Source: Rhizobium rosettiformans (lineage in GTDB: Bacteria; Pseudomonadota; Alphaproteobacteria; Rhizobiales; Rhizobiaceae). Taken from it: DNA of 64,000 bases. The position numbers were made by a program, and so were the translations under genes. The notes beneath the pieces are model-generated. The model did not search any database. It was not told where the DNA came from and worked only from the letters and a program-made list of their open reading frames with translations. Of this stretch, positions 57,105-64,000 are shown in pieces. The stretch's first letter is position 1, and every line of letters begins with the position of its first letter. The stretch spans positions 2,384,001-2,448,000 of the forward strand of contig NZ_CP032405.1 of assembly GCF_016806065.1 (NCBI RefSeq). Reading direction: 5' to 3'.

Positions 57105-57656
57105 TCAGCCTTGGCTGCGTCTCAGGTGTTCGTCGAGCCTGGGCATGATTTCCACGAAATTGCAGGGCATGTGGCGATAGTCGAGCTGAAGCTTGATGAT
57201 CCCGTCCCAGGCATCCTTGCAGGCGCCGGGAGAGCCCGGCAGCACGAAGATGAAGGTGGCATTGGCGACGCCACCCGTCGCGCGTGACTGGATCGTGGAG
57301 GTGCCGATCTTGTCGTAGGAGATTCGGTGGAAGACTTCCGAAAAGCCATCCATGCGCTTTTCGAACAGCGGCTCCAGCGCCTCGGGCGTCACGTCGCGCC
57401 CGGTGAAGCCCGTGCCACCGGTGGTGATGACGACATCGATCTCGGACGTCTTCGTCCAGGTCTCGACCTGTTCTCGGATCGCCGTCTTGTCGTCCTTGAC
57501 GATCGCCCGGGCGACAAGCCGGTGACCAGCCTCTTCGATGCGCGCCACCAGAGTGTCGCCGGATTTGTCGTCGGAAAGGCTGCGGGTGTCGGAAACGGTG
57601 AGCACGGCAATGCCCACGGGAATGAAGGGGCGGCTCTCGTCGATGCGGCTCATCAT
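57105..57656 (-). CDS. moaB: Molybdopterin biosynthesis protein MoaB/MogA-like
   Basis: A 183-residue molybdopterin adenylyltransferase-fold protein. The motifs VLTVSDTRSLSDDKSGDTL and VVITTGGTGFTGRDVTPEALEPLFEK and the C-terminal LPGSPGACKDAWDGII are those of MoaB. It acts in molybdenum cofactor synthesis. The start ATG at 57656 overlaps the ispE stop codon (ATGA), giving an unexpected coupling with isoprenoid synthesis; a second ATG at 57653 is an alternative. Confidence 0.93.
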   Translation of the reverse strand: MMSRIDESRPFIPVGIAVLTVSDTRSLSDDKSGDTLVARIEEAGHRLVARAIVKDDKTAIREQVETWTKTSEIDVVITTGGTGFTGRDVTPEALEPLFEKRMDGFSEVFHRISYDKIGTSTIQSRATGGVANATFIFVLPGSPGACKDAWDGIIKLQLDYRHMPCNFVEIMPRLDEHLRRSQG

Positions 57657-58549
57657 CTCTCTCCCGGAACGGTGCGTGTCAGCAGCACATACCAGTTCGG
57701 CCGATAGGCCGAAAGAGCCAAGGCCGCCTTCATCGCCGCAGCCTCGGTGTCGTAGAGCCCAAAACAGGTGGCGCCCGAGCCGGACATGCGCACGTAACCG
57801 GCAAGGCTCTGCCGCAACAGGTCGCAGGCCTCGGCAATCTCCGGCACCAGCGCTTCCGCCGGCGGCTGAAGGTCGTTGCGCAGGGCTGAAAGCGACTGCA
57901 TCCACGCAGAGACATTGGAAGATGGGTCCATCTCGCCGATCGGATCATTGTCGCGGCGCTGAAGGCTGCGAAAGATCTCCGGCGTGGAAACCCGTTTCAG
58001 CGGGTTGACGAGCACCAGCGGTACGGAGGGCATGGCGACTGTCTCGATTTCCTCGCCGATCCCGCGCGCGCGCAGCGGCATCGAGGCAAGACACATCGGC
58101 ACATCGGCGCCGAGCTGCACTGCGATCTGCTGCAGCCTCTCCGCCGGCAGCTGCGCCTTCCAAAGCCGCAAGAGTCCGCGCAGTGTCGCTGCCGCATCCG
58201 CTGAGCCACCGCCAATTCCGGACGCAATCGGTAGGCTCTTGTCGAGGACAATCGACACGGCGCCATGCGGCTGGCCGCATTCGTTGAGGGCGGCCCGAAG
58301 CAGATCGCGCGCCTTCAGTACCAGATTGTCATCGCCTGAGAGCGCAGCCGCGAAGCGCCCGACGACACGGAAGCTGTCGCTGTCTGCCGTCTCGAAAATG
58401 AGCTCGTCGCCGTCCTCGGCAAAGGTCACGAGACTGTCGATAAGATGATAGCCATCGTCCCGCCGACCTGTGACGTGCAGAGCAAGGTTGATCTTGGCCG
58501 GAGCCGTCTCGACGATCCGCTCCGGCCGGCGCTCTGCAGTGTCTGTCAT
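57653..58549 (-). CDS. ispE: 4-diphosphocytidyl-2-C-methyl-D-erythritol kinase
   Basis: A 298-residue GHMP kinase of the MEP isoprenoid pathway. KINLALHVTGRRDDGYHLIDSLV near the N-terminus, the glycine-rich ATP site LPIASGIGGGSADAAATLRGLL, and the C-terminal GYVRMSGSGATCFGLYD are diagnostic. It lies six bases after the TPR protein gene, so an operon TPR-ispE-moaB is likely. Confidence 0.96.
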   Translation of the reverse strand: MTDTAERRPERIVETAPAKINLALHVTGRRDDGYHLIDSLVTFAEDGDELIFETADSDSFRVVGRFAAALSGDDNLVLKARDLLRAALNECGQPHGAVSIVLDKSLPIASGIGGGSADAAATLRGLLRLWKAQLPAERLQQIAVQLGADVPMCLASMPLRARGIGEEIETVAMPSVPLVLVNPLKRVSTPEIFRSLQRRDNDPIGEMDPSSNVSAWMQSLSALRNDLQPPAEALVPEIAEACDLLRQSLAGYVRMSGSGATCFGLYDTEAAAMKAALALSAYRPNWYVLLTRTVPGER

Positions 58550-58554
58550 GCGGT

Positions 58555-60366
58555 TCAGGTCTTCTTATCGTCTTTCTTGGGCTCTTCGACCGGCTTGGTC
58601 TCGACCTTGGCAGCATCCGCCTCGATCGCCGGCAAGCCCTTTTCGATCTTCGCCTGGATCTTCGGAACTTCCGCCTCTTCGGGCTCGGAGGCGAGCGCAC
58701 GCTTCCACTGATACTTGGCTTCGAGTTTGCGCCCGACCCGCCAGTAGGCATCGCCCAGGTGATCGTTGATGGTGGCGTCGCCGGCGCGCAGTTCGACGGC
58801 CCGTTCGAGCTCCACCACCGCTTCCTCGAATCGGCCAAGGCGGTAATAGGCCCAGCCGAGCGAGTCTACGATATAGCCGTCGTCAGGACGCAGCTCGACC
58901 GCCTTCTTGATCATCTCCAGGCCCTCCTGGAGGTTGCGGTTCATGTCGACCCAGGAATAGCCGAGATAGTTCAGCACTTGCGGCTGATCGGGATTGAGCT
59001 CCAGAGCCTTGTGGAAGTTCGGCTCCGCCTTGTCCCACTTCTTCAGGCGCTCATAGGCGATGCCGCGCTGGAAGAAGACCGACCAGTGGTTCCGCGCCGG
59101 GTTCGGACCGATGATCTCGATCGCCTTGTCGTAATTGTCCGCCATGGCCGCATAGTCCTTGGCGTCGGACAGCACGCTGCCATAGGCGAGATAGCTTCTG
59201 ATATCCTGCGGATCGGAGGCGATCAGGGCGAGCAGATGTTCACGCGCCTCCTGAACCTTTCCGGTCTCGGCCAGCGTCAGACCAAGCTGCAGCTCGGAGA
59301 TACGCCGCATCGGCGAGGTCTCGGGCACCTGGCGGTAGAAGGCGATCGCCTTTTCCGGCTGCTTCGCATTCTCGGCGATCCCGCCAAGCAGGATCAGCGT
59401 GTCGGCGGCATCCTTGTCCAGCGCATGCGACAGCTGGAGATAGAGCATGACCGTGTCTTCGGCACCTTCGCGGTTCAGCGCACCACCGATCGAGAAGAGA
59501 ACGCCGGCTGCACCCTGAGCTGCCGTTGCGACAACCGGCTTCGGCTGGCCGCCGGCTTCGATCTCGGTGCGGAGCGCCTTGAAGGGGGCGAAGTTGGTGA
59601 TCAGTTCGTCACCGGCCGAGAGGGCGTCGAGAGCCTTTTGCTTGTTGCCGGCCTGGGCCTCCAGGGTTGCAAGCGCGATCACCGAACGGGCGAAGGTATC
59701 AGGCGCGGTTGCCCCCCCATTGCGGTCTGTCACCGTATCGGTGAGTGCCTTTCGGGCGGCATCGACATCGCCGATCATCGCGGCCATGACGCCGACATTG
59801 TAGTTGCGGAAAATCCCGTACCAGCTCGGACCATCGAGATCCTGCACGAGCTTCAGCGCTTCCTTGCCCTTGCCTTCGCCGACCTTGGTCCAGGCGATCA
59901 GCAGCTGGTTCATCAGCCGGTCGAGATCGTTCGGTCCCTGATACTTGAAGTGCTTGAGCGCTTGCGCGTAGTCGCCGTCTCGGATGGCGCGAAAGCCGAG
60001 CGCCACGGAGGTGACTCGCTCCACGGCCGGATCTTTCTCCAGAACCTTGGCGAGATCCACGCCCTCGTCGAACTCGCCGTTCATGATGAGCGCAATCATC
60101 AGCCGCTGCTGAAGCTCAAGCTCGTTCGGCGTGAATTCCAGGGCCTTCTTGTAGAACTTCACAGCACTCGGATAATCGCGATCCGCTTCCGCTGTCCGGG
60201 CGGCCAGGAAGGCGCCCGCGAAGGAATCGACGCTACCGATATCGAAACTCTCGGCCTCGGTGGGCTGGGTATTGGCAGCAGCAAGAGCCAGCGGCGCCTG
60301 GGAGACGCTGAGCAGCAGCGCAACCGCGGTGCCGGCGAGAGTGCGAAGGGCAAAGCTTTGCCGCAT
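58555..60366 (-). CDS. Exported tetratricopeptide-repeat protein
   Basis: A 603-residue protein with a signal peptide (SFALRTLAGTAVALLLSVSQAPLALAA, cleavage about residue 29) and multiple TPR units, clearest in the C-terminal half (PLFHKALELNPDQPQVLNYLGYSWVDM, GYIVDSLGWAYYRLGRFEEAVVELERAVEL, DATINDHLGDAYWRVGRK). The Lys/Glu-rich end (EEPKKDDKKT) is disordered. Such proteins scaffold envelope complexes; the partner is unknown. The ATG at 60366 is preferred over 60381. Confidence 0.9.
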   Translation of the reverse strand: MRQSFALRTLAGTAVALLLSVSQAPLALAAANTQPTEAESFDIGSVDSFAGAFLAARTAEADRDYPSAVKFYKKALEFTPNELELQQRLMIALIMNGEFDEGVDLAKVLEKDPAVERVTSVALGFRAIRDGDYAQALKHFKYQGPNDLDRLMNQLLIAWTKVGEGKGKEALKLVQDLDGPSWYGIFRNYNVGVMAAMIGDVDAARKALTDTVTDRNGGATAPDTFARSVIALATLEAQAGNKQKALDALSAGDELITNFAPFKALRTEIEAGGQPKPVVATAAQGAAGVLFSIGGALNREGAEDTVMLYLQLSHALDKDAADTLILLGGIAENAKQPEKAIAFYRQVPETSPMRRISELQLGLTLAETGKVQEAREHLLALIASDPQDIRSYLAYGSVLSDAKDYAAMADNYDKAIEIIGPNPARNHWSVFFQRGIAYERLKKWDKAEPNFHKALELNPDQPQVLNYLGYSWVDMNRNLQEGLEMIKKAVELRPDDGYIVDSLGWAYYRLGRFEEAVVELERAVELRAGDATINDHLGDAYWRVGRKLEAKYQWKRALASEPEEAEVPKIQAKIEKGLPAIEADAAKVETKPVEEPKKDDKKT

Positions 60367-60486
60367 GAACGAGCCTTTCAAGAACCGAGAGCAAGCGCGG
60401 GTCGCCCGCGCGCGGGCGATTGGCGATGATTCACGGACAGAATGGCTTTTTTGAAGCAGCCTCGCAAGGCAATCGCTGGATCTGCG

Positions 60487-61503
60487 TCAATTCACGCGCG
60501 CGATGCAGAAGTCGATCACGTCGTTGAGGGCGCTTTTCCACGGCGTTTCGGGCAAGGGCGCCAAGGCATCGCGTGCAATGGTGCCGTAATGCTGCGCCCG
60601 CTGGATCGTGTCGTTGAGGGCGCCATATTTGCCGATCAGGCCGAGCGCCTTTTCGAGCCTTGCATCGTCGTTCTGTCCACCTTCGATGGATTCCTTCCAG
60701 AAATCCCGCTCGGCAGCCGTGCCACGGCGATAGGAGAGGATGACCGGAAGCGTGATCTTGCCCTCGCGGAAATCGTCGCCGACATTCTTGCCGGTCTCGG
60801 CAGCCTTGCCGCCGTAGTCCAGCACGTCGTCGACCAGTTGGAAGGCAAGGCCGAGATTCATGCCATAGGATTTCATCGCGCTGCGGGTTGCCTTGTCGGT
60901 GCCAGCCACGATCGGGCCGACTTCGGCGGCCGCTGCAAAGAGCGCCGCGGTCTTGGCGCGGATGACGGCGAGATAATCGTCTTCCGTCGTTTCCATGTTC
61001 TTGGCGACGGAGAGCTGCAGAACTTCGCCCTCCGCGATCACGCAGGCCGCTGTCGAGAGCACGTCGAGCGCCTCAAGCGACCCGACTTCGACCATCATGC
61101 GAAACGCCTGACCGAGCAGGAAGTCGCCGACGAGTACGCTTGCCTGGTTGCCCCAGATGGTGCGGGCGGTGTTCTTGCCGCGGCGCAGATCGCTTTCGTC
61201 GACCACATCGTCATGCAGAAGCGTCGCCGTATGCATGAATTCGACAGAGGTCGCGAGCTTGATGTGATGATCGCCCTCGTAGCCGAACATGGCGGCTGTC
61301 GCGAGCGTGAGCATCGGCCGCAGTCGCTTTCCGCCCGATGAGATCAGGTGGTTTGCCACCTCCGGGATCATCTGGACGTCCGAGCCTGCCTTCGACAGGA
61401 TCAGCTGATTGACGCGCTCCATGCCGCTTTTGGTCAGGTCCACCAGAGGCTTGACGGATGCCTGTTTGTTTTTGCTTTCCTCAAGCGGTATGACTACGCC
61501 CAA
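60487..61503 (-). CDS. ispB: Polyprenyl (octaprenyl-like) diphosphate synthase
   Basis: A 338-residue trans-prenyltransferase. The first Asp-rich motif is LLHDDVVDESDLRRGKNT and the second QLVDDVLDYGGK, flanked by GGKRLRP. It makes the long side chain of ubiquinone; chain length (often decaprenyl in rhizobia) is not readable from sequence alone. I set a TTG start (61503-61501, GVVIPLEESKNKQASVKPLV) with AGGAG eight bases upstream, matching family length; the ATG at 61563 would add 20 residues. Confidence 0.94.
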   Translation of the reverse strand: MGVVIPLEESKNKQASVKPLVDLTKSGMERVNQLILSKAGSDVQMIPEVANHLISSGGKRLRPMLTLATAAMFGYEGDHHIKLATSVEFMHTATLLHDDVVDESDLRRGKNTARTIWGNQASVLVGDFLLGQAFRMMVEVGSLEALDVLSTAACVIAEGEVLQLSVAKNMETTEDDYLAVIRAKTAALFAAAAEVGPIVAGTDKATRSAMKSYGMNLGLAFQLVDDVLDYGGKAAETGKNVGDDFREGKITLPVILSYRRGTAAERDFWKESIEGGQNDDARLEKALGLIGKYGALNDTIQRAQHYGTIARDALAPLPETPWKSALNDVIDFCIARVN

Positions 61504-61628
61504 CGCACCGGACTCCTGTTCAGTTTGGTCGCCGACCATAAAAAGCCGGGAAGGCCACGGCAAGGGGCGAATTGCCTCGGTCCGGGCCTGAAAGCCGGTT
61601 TAGCTGTTAACAGTGAGTTCTGAAATCG

Positions 61629-61859
61629 ATGCATGAGATCATTCGCAGCAACGACGTCGTCCTGCTCTCCTTTGCCGAAAGCCTGATGCGTGACGCCGGG
61701 ATCGCCTCGATGATCGCAGACCAGTCCATGAGCATCCTTGAGGGTTCGCTCGGCATGCTGCAGCGCCGCCTGTTGGTCGATTCGGACTGTGTCGACCAGG
61801 CCCGCCGCATCCTGACCGATGCCGGCCTTGGGGCAGAACTGCGCGACCGCGAAGCGTGA
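61629..61859 (+). CDS. DUF2007 family protein
   Basis: A 76-residue protein (MHEIIRSNDVVLLSFAESLMRDAGI, SMSILEGSLGMLQRRLLVDSDCVDQARRILTDAG) matching DUF2007, a ferredoxin-like domain with similarity to PII-type folds, often called signal-transducing. It is divergent from the prenyl synthase gene and followed seven bases later by a methyltransferase gene. Confidence 0.88.
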   Translation: MHEIIRSNDVVLLSFAESLMRDAGIASMIADQSMSILEGSLGMLQRRLLVDSDCVDQARRILTDAGLGAELRDREA

Positions 61860-61866
61860 GGGCGCG

Positions 61867-62673
61867 ATGGTCACAAGACTAGAGCCCCTCGTCGACACGC
61901 CCTTGGCCGAGACGGTCGACGCCTTTCATCGTGGCCGCTTTCATCTCGTGCAGCCGGTTGGACGCGGCCATCGCGCCGGCATGGATGCCATGCTGCTCGC
62001 CTCTCTCGTTGTGGACGATCGCCCGATCCGGGTTGCCGATCTCGGTGCTGGAGCAGGAGCCGCCGGTCTGGCTGTTGCCACCCGCCTTCCCGATGCTGCC
62101 GTCGTGCTTGTCGAGCGCTCGAGCGACATGGCCGCCTTTGCCCGCAAGAGCCTCGCACTGCCGGAAAACGCGAAGTTCGCGCAGCGCGCCGAAGTGATCG
62201 AGGCCGATGTCACCTTGACCGGTAAGGCGCGCTTCGCAGCGGGCCTTGCCGACGACAGCTTCCACCACGTCATCATGAACCCGCCTTTCAACGATCCCGG
62301 CGACCGCAAGACGCCAGATGTCCTGAAGGCCGAGGCCCATGCGATGACGGAGAATCTGTTCGACCGCTGGATCCGAACCGCCGGCGCCATCACGACTCCC
62401 GGCGGACAGCTGTCGCTTATCGCCAGACCACAGTCGATTGGCGAGATCATCGCCGCCTGCGGCCGGCGGTTCGGCGGCCTGGAGATCACGGCGATCCATC
62501 CACGCGAGGGCGAAAATGCCACCCGTATCCTGGTCTCCGCGATCAAAGGCTCGCGGGCGAAGCTACAGCTGCGCGCGCCGCTCCTGATGCACGACAAACC
62601 CGACAGTCACGCCTTCGCGACCTTTGTCGACAATCTGAGCAACGGTCGCGCCGGCTATCCGCGGCTGCGTTGA
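61867..62673 (+). CDS. TrmN6-like SAM-dependent methyltransferase
   Basis: A 268-residue Rossmann-fold methyltransferase. The SAM site is VADLGAGAGAAGLAVATRLPDA and the adenine-N6 catalytic motif is HVIMNPPFNDP (N-P-P-F/Y). It resembles tRNA1(Val) A37-N6 methyltransferase (TrmN6/YfiC). RNA target not proven. The ATG at 61867 follows the DUF2007 stop after seven bases, so the two are co-transcribed. Confidence 0.9.
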   Translation: MVTRLEPLVDTPLAETVDAFHRGRFHLVQPVGRGHRAGMDAMLLASLVVDDRPIRVADLGAGAGAAGLAVATRLPDAAVVLVERSSDMAAFARKSLALPENAKFAQRAEVIEADVTLTGKARFAAGLADDSFHHVIMNPPFNDPGDRKTPDVLKAEAHAMTENLFDRWIRTAGAITTPGGQLSLIARPQSIGEIIAACGRRFGGLEITAIHPREGENATRILVSAIKGSRAKLQLRAPLLMHDKPDSHAFATFVDNLSNGRAGYPRLR

Positions 62674-62766
62674 AAACACTGATTTTTTGAGCAAACCATT
62701 GTGTTTGCGTCGGCGCGTCTTACATCTCCGCTCAGAGTGAAGATCGTGAGGAGTTGAAACGCGACC

Positions 62767-63630
62767 ATGGCAGACTTTCTGAAACGGCTGGTTCCCAAGC
62801 GCTTCCAGAAAAAGGGCGTCGTCATTCCGGTCGTCAGGCTGCACGGACCGATCATGAGCGGCGGCTCGCGGTTCCGCCCCGCGCTCAATCTCTCCTCGAT
62901 TGCCGGCCAGCTGGAAAAGGCATTCGGCATGAAGGACAGCCCCGCCGTGGCGCTGTCGATCAACTCGCCGGGTGGTTCTCCCGTGCAGTCGCGTATGATC
63001 TACGACCGTATCCGCGCGCTGGCCGAGGAAAAGAATAAGCGTGTCCTCGTTTTCGTTGAGGATGTCGCAGCCTCCGGCGGCTACATGATTGCGATCGCAG
63101 GCGATGAGATTATTGCCGATGCGACCTCGATTGTCGGCTCGATCGGCGTCGTTTCTGGCGGTTTCGGCTTCCCCGAACTCCTGAAGAAGATCGGCGTCGA
63201 ACGCCGTGTCTATACAGCGGGTGAGAACAAGGTGATCCTCGATCCTTTCCAGCCGGAAAAGGAAAGCGACATCGAATACCTGAAGACGCTGCAGCTCGAG
63301 ATCCACGAAATCTTTATCGACATGGTCAAGGCGCGGCGCAGCACGGTGCTTGCAGACGATCCGACGCTGTTCTCCGGTCTGTTCTGGACGGGCCGCAAGG
63401 GCCTGGAACTCGGTCTCGTTGATCGCCTCGGCGGACTGCGCGAAGAGATCAAGACCCGCTACGGCAAGGATGCGCGCCTCGAACTGATTGGTGCCCAGAA
63501 GGGCCTTTTCGGTCGGCGGGCGCCTGGCATTGGTGCTTTTGCCGCGCCTGACCAGATTGCGGTCCAGGCGGTCGCCGGCCTTGCCGAAACGCTCGAAGAA
63601 AAGGCACTATGGGGCCGCTACGGTCTTTGA
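62767..63630 (+). CDS. S49-family serine peptidase (SppA/SohB-like)
   Basis: A 287-residue ClpP-fold protease. PVVRLHGPIMSGG, LSINSPGGSPVQSRMIYDRI and the nucleophile region FVEDVAASGGYMIAIAGDEI (Ser in ASGGY) are typical of SppA. The short N-terminus lacks a clear membrane helix, unlike E. coli SppA, so it could be cytosolic or peripheral. Likely substrate is leftover signal peptides or membrane protein fragments. The promoter must lie in 62674-62766. Confidence 0.92.
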   Translation: MADFLKRLVPKRFQKKGVVIPVVRLHGPIMSGGSRFRPALNLSSIAGQLEKAFGMKDSPAVALSINSPGGSPVQSRMIYDRIRALAEEKNKRVLVFVEDVAASGGYMIAIAGDEIIADATSIVGSIGVVSGGFGFPELLKKIGVERRVYTAGENKVILDPFQPEKESDIEYLKTLQLEIHEIFIDMVKARRSTVLADDPTLFSGLFWTGRKGLELGLVDRLGGLREEIKTRYGKDARLELIGAQKGLFGRRAPGIGAFAAPDQIAVQAVAGLAETLEEKALWGRYGL

Positions 63631-63666
63631 CCGGCGTGGCGAAGAAGGGCTTAACGGCGAGGGGAC

Positions 63667-63861
63667 ATGGCGCAGCTGATATTTCTGACGATCCTGGTGG
63701 GTGGAGCCTGGTTGCTCTATCGCCGCTTCGTCGCGGATGCGGAGAAACTGGCGGCAAAATCGCGTGCCGAGGAAAAGGAGCGGGAGAACCAGGCGATCGG
63801 GACCCTCATTCAGGATCCCGAGACCGGAGAGTACCGCCCGCGTCGGGAGGATGATGATTGA
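63667..63861 (+). CDS. Small hypothetical membrane protein
   Basis: A 64-residue protein with one N-terminal membrane helix (LIFLTILVGGAWLLYRRFV) followed by a charged tail (EKERENQAIGTLIQDPETGEYRPRREDDD). It is 36 bases after the S49 peptidase gene in the same direction, so probably its operon partner. Function unknown. Confidence 0.8.
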   Translation: MAQLIFLTILVGGAWLLYRRFVADAEKLAAKSRAEEKERENQAIGTLIQDPETGEYRPRREDDD

Positions 63862-63971
63862 TCGACATGCTTGTGACTTGAGTTCAGCACGTCGAGCCGA
63901 TACCTAAGGAAACTCAGTGGCGTTCAGGGCGTTTCGAGCCCGCTTCGCGTATCGCCCAATCCCGGAGTCCC

Positions 63972-64000
63972 ATGAGCCAGACCATGCATTTTCTCGGTGT
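63972..64000 (+). CDS. Partial CDS running off the right edge
   Basis: An ATG at 63972 with GGAG at 63964-63967 starts MSQTMHFLGV and continues to the window end without a stop. Too short to identify. Confidence 0.35.

Overview
The window is a GC-rich piece of an alphaproteobacterial main chromosome and looks like a member of the Rhizobiaceae (Rhizobium/Agrobacterium/Sinorhizobium relatives). Evidence: hisS-hisZ-hisG in one cluster, groES-groEL behind a CIRCE operator, an isolated Fo operon (atpI-B-E-F'-F) without the F1 genes, the neighbourhood pmbA / phosphatase / DUF4170 / waaA / lpxK / DUF2093 / mutL, palindromic intergenic elements of the rhizobial RIME type, and a luxR-type gene followed by an intergenic region and mrp. 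The genus is an inference; no rRNA or tRNA gene is present.

Layout. 1-0.7 kb: a RelE/ParE-type toxin-antitoxin pair and the start of an unidentified gene, all on the minus strand. 0.8-4.3 kb: histidyl-tRNA synthetase and the two ATP-phosphoribosyltransferase subunits, with two palindromic repeat elements. 4.5-8 kb: DoxX membrane protein, glutathione transferase, a possibly damaged hypothetical gene, an AT-rich gap and a secreted lytic transglycosylase. 8-10.4 kb: groEL and groES, with a duplicated scrap of the groEL 3' end. 10.4-15.3 kb: chromate transporter, HAD hydrolase, ribF, a split YeeE/YedE sulfur transporter behind a perfect inverted repeat, and two solitary antitoxin-like genes. 15.7-24.2 kb: ileS, a lipoprotein, a GNAT, tadA, an RsuA/RluB-type pseudouridine synthase with a very long disordered tail, rsmD and a patatin. 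24.2-34.2 kb: KefB-type antiporter, pmbA, waaA, lpxK (lipid A/Kdo core synthesis) and mutL. 34.4-37.7 kb: two signalling proteins, a kinase-less PAS/receiver protein and a GGDEF-EAL protein. 37.7-42.3 kb: a LysR regulator divergent from a non-pyrrolysine MttB-family methyltransferase and a trimethylamine-dehydrogenase-like flavoprotein, the most interesting metabolic module here. 42.3-51.3 kb: PRC-barrel protein, SMP-30 lactonase, LuxR-type regulator, a predicted sigma-54-dependent small RNA, mrp, CorA, Kup and a SleB-type hydrolase. 51.7-54.3 kb: the Fo operon. 54.5-61.5 kb, mostly minus strand: rnhB, a radical SAM enzyme, moaB, ispE, a TPR protein and a polyprenyl diphosphate synthase. 61.6-64 kb: DUF2007, a TrmN6-like methyltransferase, an S49 peptidase, a small membrane protein and the first codons of a further gene.

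Most of the window is core chromosome. The parts that invite further work are the MttB/flavoprotein/LysR module, the sRNA locus between the luxR-type gene and mrp, the kinase-less PAS-receiver protein next to a GGDEF-EAL protein, and several small regulatory repeats.
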